Source: Procambarus clarkii
Taxonomy: Eukaryota; Arthropoda; Malacostraca; Decapoda; Cambaridae
Assembly: GCF_040958095.1 (NCBI RefSeq)
Contig: NC_091172.1
Span: 29,271,654-29,335,653, forward strand
Direction: 5' to 3'
DNA length: 64,000 nucleotides
Part shown: positions 32,795-43,557 of the stretch, one piece after another
Position numbering within the stretch: the first letter of the stretch is position 1
How the letters are laid out: every line of letters starts with the position of its first letter
Notes under the pieces: model-generated
What the model was told of the DNA's origin: nothing
The model's database searches: none
Seen by the model: only the letters and a program-made list of their open reading frames with translations
Program-made: the position numbers and the translations under genes

Positions 32795-34265
32795 TGCTGC
32801 TGATCAGCCTGTGTCTTACTGCTGAGCAGCCTGTGTCTTACTGCTGAGCAGCCTGTGTATTACTGCTGAGCAGCCTGTGTATTACTGCTGATCAGCCTGT
32901 GTATTACTGCTGATCAGCCTGTGTATTACTGCTGATCAGCCTGTGTATTACTGCTGATCAGCCTGTGTATTACTGCTGATCAGCTTGTGTATTACTGCTG
33001 ATCAGCCTGTGCCTTACTGGTGATCAGCCTGTGTATTACTGCTGATCAGCCTGTGTATTACTGCTGATCAGCCTGTGTATTACTGCTGATCAGCCTGTGT
33101 ATTACTGCTGATCAGCCTGTGCCTTACTGCTGAGCAGCCTGTGCCTTACTGCTGAGCAGCCTGTGCCTTACTGCTGATCAGCCTGTGCCTTACTGCTGAG
33201 CAGCCTGTGCCTTACTGCTGAGCAGCCTGTGCCTTACTGCTGATCAGCCTGTGCATTACTGCTGATCAGCCTGTGCCTTACTGGTGATCAGCCTGTGTAT
33301 TACTGCTGATCAGCCTGTGTCTTACTGAGCAGCCTGTGCATTACTGCTGATCAGCCTGTGCCTTACAGGCTGATCAGCCTGTGCCTTACAGGCTGATCAG
33401 CCTGTGCCTTACTGCTGATCAGCCTGTGCCTTACTGCTGAGCAGCCTGTGCCTTACTGCTGAGCAGCCTGTGCCTTACTGCTGAGCAGCCTGTGCCTTAC
33501 TGCTGAGCAGCCTGTGCCTTACTGCTGATCAGCCTGTGTATTACTGCTGATCAGCCTGTGCCTTACAGGCTGATCAGCCTGTGCCTTACTGCTGATCAGC
33601 CTGTGCCTTAAAGGCTGATCAGCCTGTGCCTTACTGCTGATCAGCCTGTGCCTTACTGCTGATCAGCCTGTGCATTACTGCTGAGCAGCCTGTGCCTTAC
33701 TGCTGAGCAGCCTGTGCCTTACTGCTGATCAGCCTGTGTATTACTGCTGATCAGCCTGTGTCTTACTGAGCAGCCTGTGCATTACTGCTGATCAGCCTGT
33801 GCCTTACAGGCTGATCAGCCTGTGTATTACTGCTGATCAGCCTGTGCCTTACTGCTGATCAGCCTGTGCCTTACTGCTGATCAGCCTGTGTCTTACTGAG
33901 CAGCCTGTGCATTACTGCTGATCAGCCTGTGTCTTACTGAGCAGCCTGTGCATTACTGCTGATCAGCCTGTGCATTACTGCTGATCAGCCTGTGCACCGC
34001 CGCTGAGCAGCCTGTGCATTACTGCTGATCAGCCTGTGCACCGCCGCTGAGCAGCCTGTGCCTTACAGGCTGATCAGCCTGTGCACCGCCGCTGAGCAGC
34101 CTGTAACACTCACAGCTGGTCAGCCTGTGCACCGCCGCTGAGCAGCCTGTAACACTCACAGCTGGTCAGCCTGTGCACCGCCGCTGAGCAGCCTGTAACA
34201 CTCACAGCTGGTCAGCCTGTGCACCGCCGCTGAGCAGCCTGTAACACTCACAGCTGGTCAGCCTA
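32795..34265. repeat. Minisatellite, 22-bp palindromic-core unit, ~67 copies (1.47 kb)
   Basis: Unit GCTGATCAGCCTGTGTATTA plus CT. The 10-bp core GCTGATCAGC is a perfect palindrome. Variants include GCTGAGCAGC, GTGCCTTACT and an ACAGGCTGATCAGCCTGT form, which extends the palindrome to 18 bp. From about 34000 on, higher-order units of about 46 bp appear, containing GTGCACCGCCGCTGAGCAGC and CTGTAACACTCACAGCTGGT. Confidence 0.97.
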
Positions 34266-34330
34266 TTTTAAAATTTATGACCTTTTCTGCAGCTTGGAAT
34301 ATACAACTAGGTGGAGCGTACTAAAGGGAG

Positions 34331-34517
34331 CAGCCTGAGCACGCTCACAGCCTCCTGAGCACGCTCACAGCCTCCTGAGCACGCTCACAGCCTCCTGAGC
34401 ACGCTCACAGCCTCCTGAGCACGCTCACAGCCTCCTGAGCACGCTCACAGCCTCCTGAGCACGCTCACAGCCTCCTGAGCACGCTCACAGCCTCCTGAGC
34501 ACGCTCACAGCCTCCCG
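34331..34517. repeat. Minisatellite, 20-bp unit, 9 copies
   Basis: Unit CTGAGCACGCTCACAGCCTC, virtually identical throughout. Confidence 0.96.
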
Positions 34518-34664
34518 AGAAGACACTATACATGCTCATGAAGTGCACTCATGAGGCTGACACACACTTATTCCGGATTTAGGATTGAAATCCACATTAT
34601 AGGTGGTGGCTGGAGTCCTATATTATAAAACCCTACACAAATAACCACACAAAACACCTGTCGT
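34518..34664. other. Unassigned spacer
   Basis: Nothing recognised. Confidence 0.35.
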
Positions 34665-34870
34665 GTTGAACGGTATAGGTTAAGTAATAATTGTAATTAA
34701 GAAGCAATAAGATGCTTATCTTAACATACTAAGAAGGTTAGGTGAGGTCGGTGTTTTCTATGAAGCTTTTCAAGGTAAACTAAAATATTCACAATCAATT
34801 AGTGTGTCACGTATGCTCTTATTAAACAAGCCAATATTGACTTAAGCAAGTGCGAGAACGGGTTGCATTA
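34665..34870 (+). mobile_element. Dispersed repeat P1, copy 1
   Basis: AACGGTATAGGTTAAGTAAT, GAAGCAATAAGATGCTTATC, GGTTAGGTGAGGTCGGTGTT and AAGTGCGAGAACGGGTTG recur almost base for base at 60897-61095. Confidence 0.85.
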
Positions 34871-35044
34871 TATACCGGTTCAGCTATTGTCCATAAACTG
34901 TTTTAAGAGTCAAAGTTAATGGCAATATCCCCCCGTCTGAGCACGCTGTTATATCCGGAGGGGGTTAATGCCCCCCCCCCTTTCTCCTTGGTTCCCCCTT
35001 AAACGTCGTCTTAGATCCTTGAACCTGTGTTCGAGACATTGTGA

Positions 35045-35232
35045 GGGTGGGTTTAGCTTATCGACTTGGACTAGTCGGCACAGCAGGCTATTTTGCTTCC
35101 TGGAGGGTCGTCGTTCTAACCTTGATGGGGTGCAAGTGATTGGGCACTGTCCTCGCATCCAGTCTCTTGGCTCGCCCTCGTAGCCTTTCCAAGTACGATG
35201 TAATCATACTGGTTCGGCGTTTTATCCTGATA
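35045..35232 (+). mobile_element. SINE-2, strongly diverged
   Basis: GACTTGGACTAGTCGGCACA, then AAGTGATTGGGCACTGTCCT, CCTTTCCAAGTACGATGTAA and TTTATCCTGATAA keep the order of the SINE-2 body, but the B box is decayed (CGTTCTAACCTTGATG). Confidence 0.5.
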
Positions 35233-35770
35233 AATTGATCTAATTTGATCTTCATGTTTGATGAAAATTCTATTTTTATTACAATTCTAAATTTTGTTAT
35301 AAACATTTTAGAATAATTATAAAAATTGTTCTGCTAACGACAACAGAACGCTGACAGCAGAGCTATAGTAACTGCTCTGGATGATATTTTTGAGAGTACT
35401 CTAGGTACTCTAGGTACTTTAGGTACTCTAAAGTACTCTTAAGAGTATTACTACTCCAAAAGAAAGCCTCGTCACAGGAGACAAGGAACCAAATAATTAC
35501 CAAGAGCTAACGACTGCCATTTATGAATCTACTGAAAGCACTTTACGACAGATTTATAACCTAAAGTTTCAGAGCAACTTTTTACATTTTTTTTGTGGCC
35601 ATAAATTAGCGTTGGAAAGGAAGTAGAAATATAACCTGTCTAGACAACTTCTAAATTATCTCCCTCGAGGCAGACATCATGCGTGCCAAGAGCGAGAATC
35701 TAAGCTTTTTCACACTTTTCAAGGCAAAATATTACTGAAGCTTAAATTACTAGGCTTACACAGGAGTTGA
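35233..35770. other. Unassigned AT-rich sequence
   Basis: Includes a short 10-bp repeat of GTACTCTAGG/GTACTTTAGG at 35395-35450. No gene seen. Confidence 0.45.
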
Positions 35771-35771
35771 A

Positions 35772-35852
35772 ATTCAACTTCAACGGCCTTTTTGAATTTG
35801 AAATTCAACTTCAACGGCCTTTTCGAATTTGAAATTCAAATTCAACGGCCCA
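35772..35852. repeat. Minisatellite, 30-bp unit, ~2.7 copies
   Basis: Unit TTGAAATTCAACTTCAACGG plus CCTTTTTGAA. GAATTTGAAATTCAA is itself nearly palindromic. Confidence 0.85.
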
Positions 35853-35927
35853 TGGGCCGTTACCAACCGTCACATAACCCGGGGAATTTACTTACGCTTC
35901 TTTGAGTTTGACCCGCAGGTAATCTTC

Positions 35928-36225
35928 TTAATATTCAGCCCGTCCTCGCATAGAAAGGTCCAAGCTCGTTAATCCAGCCGCCAAACCCCTTGTATTTGAA
36001 TGAAAAGCGGTTAACACACGACTCACAACAGATGACGTCCGAACACTTCCGGAACAAGTGCTTCGCTCACGTCCTCTGTTCAAACCACAATTCTATAAAT
36101 GCTTCACCCACGTACTTTCAATACAAATAGAATTTGTATATATATAATATTAATTTATATAAGCGAACAAAGCAATGTTTAACACAGAATATAAAAAATT
36201 GATGAATGCGTCTGGGGAGGACGGC
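35928..36225 (+). mobile_element. Dispersed repeat P2, copy 1
   Basis: ATTCAGCCCGTC, GCTCGTTAATCCAGCCGCCA, AAAAGCGGTTAACACACGAC, TCTATAAATGCTTCACCCAC and AATATTAATTTATATAAGCG align in order with 60293-60640 at perhaps 75-80% identity by eye. Confidence 0.75.
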
Positions 36226-36338
36226 CGCTGCTTTAACAAGCCTAGTGTAAGGATGGGGTGTGTTATTAGTGTCAATTTGAACGAGTTTAAGCCAGTTTGC
36301 ACGTGGATTTTGTTGGGGAAGTACAGGTGGATGCGCTC

Positions 36339-36689
36339 GACAGCCATCACCTGACGTCACACAGCCATCACGTAACGTCACACAGCCATCACCTGACGTC
36401 ACACAGCCATGACCTGACGTCACACAGCCATGACCTGACGTCACACAACCATCACCTGACGTCACACACAACCATCACCTGACGTCACACACAACCATCA
36501 CCTGACGTCACACACAACCATCACCTGACGTCACACAACCATCACCTGACGTCACACAACCATCACCTGACGTCACACAGCCATCACCTGACATCACACA
36601 CAACCATCACCTAACGTCACACACAACCATCACCTGACGTCACACACAACCATCACCTGACGTCACACACAACCATCACCTGACGTCAC
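36339..36689. repeat. Minisatellite of 21-23 bp, 16 units, 13 with TGACGTCA
   Basis: Unit CCATCACCTGACGTCACACA with a CA slippage difference. Thirteen units keep the 8-bp palindrome TGACGTCA, the consensus site of CREB/ATF proteins. Units 2, 12 and 13 carry TAACGTCA or TGACATCA. Binding in the animal is not shown by sequence. Confidence 0.96.
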
Positions 36690-36897
36690 ACAATAAGAAA
36701 ATACACAATAGTCATAATGCTTCTCGTGTATAATTACATGATGTATAATTTATTATAGATTATAGAGTTGAATTATTCACTCTAGCTTCTTTTCCTCTAA
36801 ACCCTTCATTGTTCCTAAGCTTCAGGTGGAGATGATTGTGTTGTCAGAGTGTAACTACCCTGATTGTCACTCCAATCACCACCTCGCATAATCTCTT
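36690..36897. other. Unassigned spacer
   Basis: AT-rich, nothing recognised. Confidence 0.35.
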
Positions 36898-36990
36898 GAT
36901 ATTAATGTTGACCAGACCACACACACTAGAAGGTGAAGGGACGACGACGTTCTTTCGGTCCGTCCTGGACCATTCTCAAGTCGATTGTCT
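36898..36990 (-). mobile_element. Dispersed repeat R4, inverted copy
   Basis: Plus text GTTGACCAGACCACACACAC, AGAAGGTGAAGGGACGACGA and GGTCCGTCCTGGACCATTCT is the reverse complement of the R4 block. Confidence 0.8.
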
Positions 36991-37569
36991 TGATATTAAT
37001 AATCCAAGAGATCTCAGCATTCATCCATTTTGATTTGCTTAACAATTTCAACTACTATGGCATTGTTCAAAATGAAGGAAAGACTCAATCTATGAATAAA
37101 AGTATTGGGTCTTTCCATCACCTTCATTTAAGCACTGCATCATTGTAGCAAGTTTATTATATATTATAATAAAGCCATCAAATTTCTTCTGTCATTATAT
37201 CATTTAGTGTCACTAAAGAAAATTAAGATAACTTCCATGAATAGGGAATAAGATTAGCCCGAGATGTTATCTTGAGAGGTTTTTAATTTTTAAATCTTTA
37301 TGGATGTGCATAAAGAATTATATTAAACTTTTATCTCAAATTTTTAGTTAAATGTAAAGTTAGGGAGGTATTACTACACTGAGAGAGAACAGTGGGGTGT
37401 GGTGGGCCAGCAACTAACTCACCAGCCTCCCCCCCCCCCCATGTCGTCAACACCCATCTCCAAGCTGTTCCTACTATTTCAACTATTTTGTCCTGCTCCC
37501 TCAAGACTCTCCATTACTCCTGCAAAAGTCACAGGCCTTTTGTTGTACTTTTGTTTGGCCACCTGTTTG
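36991..37569. other. Unassigned AT-rich sequence
   Basis: No gene or family recognised. Confidence 0.4.
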
Positions 37570-37645
37570 TCTACGGGCTCACCATAGCCCGTGCTACTTG
37601 GAACCTTTTGATCCAAGTGGCGAATCTTAAACGACAACAATTGCC
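37570..37645 (+). mobile_element. Twin-hairpin repeat R5, good copy
   Basis: CTACGGGCTCACCATAGCCC GTGCTACTTGG, then AACCTTTTGATCCAAGTGGC and GAATCTTAAACGACAACAA. Both hairpins can form. Confidence 0.75.
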
Positions 37646-37737
37646 ACCTGTTCCTGCACTGGTGATGAAGCCAATATTATACCAGGATAAAAGCAGCAGC
37701 CGTCCCATCCAGTGTGTGTGTGTGGGGGGGGGGGGAG

Positions 37738-38043
37738 GAGCGCTGGTGGCTGAGTGGACAGCACGCTGGATACGTAGTCTTGTGGTCAAGGGTTCAATTC
37801 CCGGCGCCGGCGGAAACAAAAATGGGCAGAGTTTCTTTAAGCCTGATGCCCTTGTTACCTAGCAGTAAATAAGTACCTGGGAGTTAGTCAGCTGTCACGG
37901 GCTGCTTCCTGGGGTGTGAATGTGTTTGTGTGAGGAAAAAAAAAAGTAGTAGTAGTTAGAAACGGTTGATTAATGGTTGAGAGGCGGGCCGAAAGAGCAA
38001 AGCTCAACCCCCGCAAGCACAACTAGGTGAATACAGCTAGGTG

Positions 38044-38045
<2 letters not shown>
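37738..38045 (+). mobile_element. SINE-1, tail type II, best tRNA-Thr-like head
   Basis: The head at 37742-37811 folds as a 70-nt cloverleaf. The acceptor stem GCTGGTG/CGCCGGC pairs 7 of 7 with two G-T pairs. The D stem is GCTG/CAGC. The anticodon stem CTGGA/TCTTG pairs 4 of 5 around loop TACGTAG, with anticodon CGT at 37773-37775. B box GGGTTCAATTCCC. The core, an A-rich run and tail II follow, ending in AACTAGGTGAATACAGCTAG. It continues without a break into (AC)n. Confidence 0.93.

Positions 38046-38126
<81 letters not shown>
38046..38126. repeat. (AC)n microsatellite at SINE-1 3' end
   Basis: About 40 AC units beginning at the last AGGTGAACACAC of the SINE tail. Confidence 0.98.
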
Positions 38127-38127
<1 letters not shown>

Positions 38128-38663
38128 GTTTATACCTGAAGTGTGTAAACAATAAGCTTAATTACTCTACCGGATTCTATTCTACAATCCCTCTAAATTG
38201 CCTCCACGATGTAATCAAATTACTGATAAATCCTCTCCAAGGAAATCCACATCCGCTAAAATGCTTCAGCGTGAATTGGGAACATCGCTAAATAACAAAA
38301 GAAATCCCTTGTTCAACAGGAGTCCACCTTTATCCGCGTCCGTTCATCCCTGTAGCCAGCGAGCCTCTCCAATCCCTTAAGCTTGTAACCAGTTTCATCC
38401 TATGAATCCTCAGGATTAGCTCCGGGAACACGCTGGGGGCGGGGGAAAGGGGGGAGGCTGTGTATGGGGGGGCTGTGTGTAGGGGGGGTGGGCTGTGTAG
38501 GGGGGAGGGGTTCTGGTCGACAAACGGCATTAAAGTTTCCTTGTCGATAAATAAAATCGACGTTTTTGTATCGACTGTCAATAAAGGGTTGTAACGATAA
38601 CAGGATATTTTCTACCATTCAGTAGTACTGGACCAGCGAACACGGTGTCCTGTCGTTCTGTTA
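38127..38663. other. Unassigned sequence
   Basis: No gene. A G-rich patch with GGGGGGCTGTGT motifs lies at 38430-38515. Confidence 0.4.
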
Positions 38664-38664
38664 A

Positions 38665-38816
38665 CTGTTGCCCCCGTACACTCCGGGTGTTTTACACTGT
38701 TGCCCCGTACACCCTGGGTGTTTTACACTGTTGCCCCGTACACCCTGGGTGTTTTACACTGTTGCCCCGTACACTCCGGGTGTTTTACACTGTTGCCCCG
38801 TACACCCTGGGTGTTT
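38665..38816. repeat. Minisatellite, 31-bp unit, ~5 copies
   Basis: Unit GTGTTTTACACTGTTGCCCC plus GTACACCCTGG. CCCTGG/CTCCGG variants alternate. Confidence 0.95.
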
Positions 38817-39662
38817 CTGGCTGTCCTTGCTTAATCTTCTATAATACATACAGCTTCTAAATTACTTTTTTTCATCTCTTTGATGATAATTTTTTTATCT
38901 TCTCATTTCACTTTAGCGATGTTCACGTCTTGTGTGTTGTTAGTCCGTTAGTTGTTAGTCCGTTAGTTGTTAGTTCGTTAGTTGTTAGCGTCTAAATATG
39001 TGTCAAGACATCAACTATCTCTTGTTCATCCCCCCCCCTCCCCCCTCACACCTGTACCTTCTCTACACAGTCAAAATACAAGCAAAATATTTGCAAAGAT
39101 GAATCCTACTTCTGTAAGTGTATTGGAAGTCGCAAGATGATGGCAGAAACGAATCTAAGAGATAAGGACTAGCTAACTACACAATTATCGACTGTCATTT
39201 GGTAGTGTTCCAACTAGAGCCTTGCACTCAAGCGGCAGGTGTTGTATGTGTGAGAGAGAGCAGTTCCTGGTTCCCTTGTTTGGGCTGGAGTCCTGGGAAG
39301 ATTGACTGGGCACCATACAATCATTTACTGTTCACCCCAGCAGTTATTGGGGTACCTGATTGTTAAATTATTGGCTGAACAAAACTAGTTGGTGAGACTT
39401 ACCATGAGTAATGGGAAGGGAAGGCTTTCAGCTTGCTTACAGGAGTCAGCAGTTGTCAGTTCCTACACCCACCTGTGTATAAAAATATAGATATAGCTCT
39501 CATCTCAGGAAATAAGCAAAGTGTTAGAGTGAGAGCGGAGACGTAAGTCTAATAGAATTAGTTCATACTTGTGCCCTGGAGCCACGTGGGTGATGTCTCC
39601 TGTTAATCCCTCCTTCACCTGTTTCAAGTACCCTAGCTCCCGTGTGACGGGGAGAGAGACAG
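38817..39662. other. Unassigned sequence
   Basis: Contains four GTTAGTCC/GTTAGTTG repeats at 38935-38990. No gene recognised. Confidence 0.4.
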
Positions 39663-39875
<213 letters not shown>

Positions 39876-40207
39876 GAGGACTGAACATCATCGAAACACC
39901 CTTCACACACACACTCCACAAGACAAAAGTAACTGAACACACCAGACGTTGTCACGCTGTGTTAGTCGACGTCACACCGCCCATTTTAACAACGAATTAG
40001 GTTGAGAAAAATCTATGGAGCCGGGCAATGGGATCGAACCTGAATTCTGCGTCACCCCAGCCACTGCCAACACCGCCACGGTGGTGTTGGTAGTGAGGGG
40101 AGGGGGGGGGGGGCCAACACTGACCACATAATATATTCCCCACTATATATGTAAATATGTTTCATACACTGCATGTGTAGCCTGGTCAGGTTTATTATGA
40201 TGGAAAC

Positions 40208-40392
40208 TAATTCATGGGTGTGAGAGAGAGGGAGAGAGGCAGAGAGGGTGAGAGAGCCAGAGGGAGAGAAAGACAGAGGGAAGGAGGGAGAGAGAGACAG
40301 AGGGAAGGAGGGAGGGAAGAAGGGAGAGAGAGAGACAGAGGGAAGGAGGGAGGGAAGAAGGGAGAGAGAGAGACAGAGGGAAGGGGAGATAC
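40208..40392. repeat. GA-rich imperfect tandem repeat
   Basis: Repeats of AGAGAGACAGAGGGAAGGAG plus GGAGGGAAGAAGGG, a period of roughly 35 bp. Confidence 0.85.
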
Positions 40393-40479
40393 ACAAGGAC
40401 ACTATACCCATAAAGGTGGCTAGTCCCATTATCCACGGAGCTTGACCTTGACACTTGCCGTATTTCTACGTTGAGTGCT

Positions 40480-42265
40480 GGCATCCTACACCATCCTGCA
40501 TCATCCTGCACCATCCTGCACCATCCTGCATCATCCTGCACCATCCTACACCATCCTGCATCATCCTGCACCATCCTACACCATCCTGCATCATCCTACA
40601 CCATCCTGCATCATCCTGCATCATCCTGCACCATCCTGCATCATCCTGCACCATCCTACACCATCCTGCACCATCCTGCACCATCCTGCATCATCCTGCA
40701 CCATCCTACACCATCCTGCATCATCCTGCACCATCCTACACCATCCTGCATCATCCTGCACCATCCTACACCATCCTGCATCATCCTGCACCATCCTGCA
40801 CCATCCTGCACCATCCTACACCATCCTGCACCATCCTGCACCATCCTGCACCATCCTGCACCATCCTGCACCATCCTACATCATCCTGCACCATCCTGCA
40901 CCATCCTGCACCATCCTACATCATCCTGCACCATCCTGCACCATCCTACACCATCCTGCATCATCCTGCACCATCCTGCACCATCCTGCACCATCCAGCA
41001 TCATTCTGCATCATCCTGCATCATCCTACATCATCCTGCACCATCCTGCATCATCCTGCACCATCCTGCATCATCCTGCACCATCCTGCACCATCCTACA
41101 CCATCCTACACCATCCTACACCATCCTGCATCATCCTGCACCATCCTACATCATCCTGCACCATCCTGCACCATCCTGCACCATCCTACATCATCCTGCA
41201 CCATCCTGCACCATCCTGCATCATCCTGCACCATCCTGCACCATCCTGCACCATCCTACATCATCCTGCACCATCCTGCACCATCCTGCACCATCCTACA
41301 TCATCCTGCACCATCCTGCACCATCCTACACCATCCTGCATCATCCTGCACCATCCTGCACCATCCAGCATCATTCTGCATCATCCTGCATCATCCTACA
41401 TCATCCTGCACCATCCTGCATCATCCTGCACCATCCTGCATCATCCTGCACCATCCTGCACCATCCTACACCATCCTACACCATCCTGCACCATCCTACA
41501 CCATCCTGCATCATCCTACACCATCCTGCACCATCCTACACCACCCTACACCATCCTGCATCATCCTACACCATCCTGCATCATCCTACACCATCCTGCA
41601 TCATCCTACACCATCCTGCACCATCCTACACCATCCTGCATCATCCTACACCATCCTGCATCATCCTACACCATCCTGCACCATCCTACACCATCCTGCA
41701 CCATCCTGCATCATCCTACACCATCCTGCACCATCCTACACCATCCTGCATCATCCTACACCATCCTGCATCATCCTACACCATCCTGCACCATCCTACA
41801 CCATCCTGCACCATTCTGCACCATCCTACACCATCCTACACCATCCTGCATCATCCTACACCATCCTGCATCATCCTACACCATCCTGCATCATCCAACA
41901 CCATCCTACACCATTCTGCACCATCCTACACCATCCTGCACCATCCTGCACCATCCTACACCATCCTACACCATCCTGCATCATCCTACACCATCCTGCA
42001 TCATCCTACACCATCCTGCATCATCCAACACCATCCTACACCATTCAGCACCATCCTACACCATCCTGCACCATCCTGCACCATCCTACACCATCCTACA
42101 CCATCCTGCACCATCCTACACCATCCTGCATCATCCTACACCATCCTGCATCATCCAACACCATCCTACACCATCCTGCACCATCCTACACCATCCTGCA
42201 CCATCCTACACCATCCTGCACCATCCTACACCATCCTACACCATCCTGCACCATCCTGCTCTATC
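40480..42265. repeat. 10-bp satellite, ~178 units (1.79 kb), with higher-order structure
   Basis: Unit CCATCCTGCA with single-base variants (CCATCCTACA, TCATCCTGCA). Rare marker units show larger copying steps. CCATCCAGCA lies at 40991 and 41361 (370 apart). TCATCCAACA lies at 41891, 42021 and 42151 (130 apart). Three forward frames of over 600 codons stay open only because a 10-bp unit shifts phase and holds no stop. Confidence 0.97.
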
Positions 42266-42435
42266 ACAGCATCAACTACCAGCCATTAGAGAATCACTAA
42301 GCCTAACGGAAGTCACATTAAAAACTAAACACAGACCCATAAAGACCATTAATACCCAGACCAAGACAAATGGTCCTTGTGAGCAGTGGTCTGGTCCGCT
42401 GGTGTGGGCCAATTAGCGGTGGTCATTAACTGTGG
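42266..42435. other. Unassigned spacer
   Basis: Nothing recognised. Confidence 0.35.
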
Positions 42436-42518
42436 ACATCACAATCGACATGAGAATGGTCCAGGACGGACCGAAACGTCGTCGTCCCTTCACCTTCTAG
42501 TGTGTGGTCTGGTCATCA
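42436..42518 (+). mobile_element. Dispersed repeat R4 copy
   Basis: GGTCCAGGACGGACCGAAAC, GTCGTCGTCCCTTCACCTTC and TAGTGTGTGGTCTGGTCA. The 3' CATCGCCTGC part is missing. Confidence 0.85.
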
Positions 42519-42754
42519 TTAACTGTGACTGAAGAATGGTGTCATTCTTATGGCAGATAATCATGGAACCAGGTTCCATGGTTCCAGTTGTCAGCATCGC
42601 AGCTGAATTGGGTGGTTCAAGTAGCCTAGATGTACCGTGCAGGGTCTCCTCCATTAGCTCCCAAGCCCCGCCTTTGCAGACGTCTAATCATAAGATGCAC
42701 CACTAAGATCAGTTTCTCGTACTTCATTTTGAAGTTTCTTAATGAATTCGTCTC

Positions 42755-42940
42755 TAAGATGAACAAATCCACAAGGGCCGTGACGAGGATTCGAACCTGC
42801 GTCCTGCAGCATCCCAGACGCTGCCTTAATCGACTGAGCTACGACAGGGTTAAAAGGGTTGAAACCGAAGTTCTACTGAACTTACTGGATCTTCGTCTCT
42901 CAGGTCTCTCCTGGTACAAGACTCGCATCTCTTACACTGT
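42755..42940 (-). mobile_element. SINE-3, head plus 3' flank
   Basis: Minus strand: GTCGTAGCTCAGTCGATTAA (A box), GGCAGCGTCTGGGATGCTGC, AGGTTCGAATCCTCGTCACG (B box), GCCCTTGTGGATTTGTTCAT. It is a complete tRNA-like head fused to a short unique 3' part. Confidence 0.8.
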
Positions 42941-42959
42941 AACACTGTTTTTCCCCTAG

Positions 42960-43545
42960 CAACTCTTCGACTCCTCGTCTGGGTCTTCAGTTGTTAACAA
43001 TGTCCCCTAGTTTAATTGTCACCTCTTTATCCATTATTCCTCTTATGTCGAATGTTCGTATCTCCATATTTCTTCTTTCCTTCAGCGTTGCAAGGATGGG
43101 TTCGTTTAGCAACTGTGGAACACGGTCCCCTTAGTTCCGGGACCAGTTTTGTTGCATACAATTGAATTTTCTTGAGTTTTTATTTGGTGCTTTTTGAGGT
43201 GGGGAGTCCAGGGCGGAACTGCACAATGATGTGTATTTTTTTATCGGTAGTTCTGAAGGATTATTTTGATTTATTTAGATACCTGAAAGTTACTCTGATA
43301 TTTGGCACCTTTGCGGATGTTAGGGGGAATTGTTATATATTATTAGATTTCCGGGATTTCTCTTCTTATCCTGTATGTCACTAAGGTCTGTTTCCCTGAT
43401 TCCTGTTCTCAGTACGCTTGCATTTTTCCAGGTTAAACTCAAGCAACCTGCTGTCTGACTAATGCTGCAGTCTGCGCATTCAGGCTTCCCTGTGGTCTCT
43501 CGCAGTCTTCTGCGATTACATCTCTCCTCTCCTCTCCATTGTTAC
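42960..43545 (-). mobile_element. Degenerate LINE RT fragment, minus strand
   Basis: The minus-strand frame at 43222-43188 reads AVPPWTPHLKKH, matching the AAPAWSPYLVKH block at 14940. Further down, CAACAAAACTGGTCCCGGAA corresponds to ATKLVPEL after a frameshift. Upstream, EFNLEKCK-like text lies near 43430. The fragment is broken by several frameshifts. Confidence 0.6.
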
Positions 43546-43557
43546 ATTGGAACACTA

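Noticed and set aside
32795..34265. CRISPR array (regular repeats with a palindromic core)
   Set aside because: The repeats are contiguous without unique spacers, there are no cas genes, and the surroundings are eukaryotic transposons.
34739..34750. Telomere-like TTAGG motif
   Set aside because: GGTTAGGT occurs singly inside repeat P1, with no tandem TTAGG run anywhere in the window.
37742..37811. Functional tRNA-Thr gene
   Set aside because: Anticodon and T stems have mismatches, and the sequence continues into the SINE core found in many other copies, so it is a SINE head.
40455..42416. Open frames of 604-653 codons in all three forward phases
   Set aside because: Same reason: a 10-bp satellite shifts phase each unit, and the translated repeat is identical in each frame.
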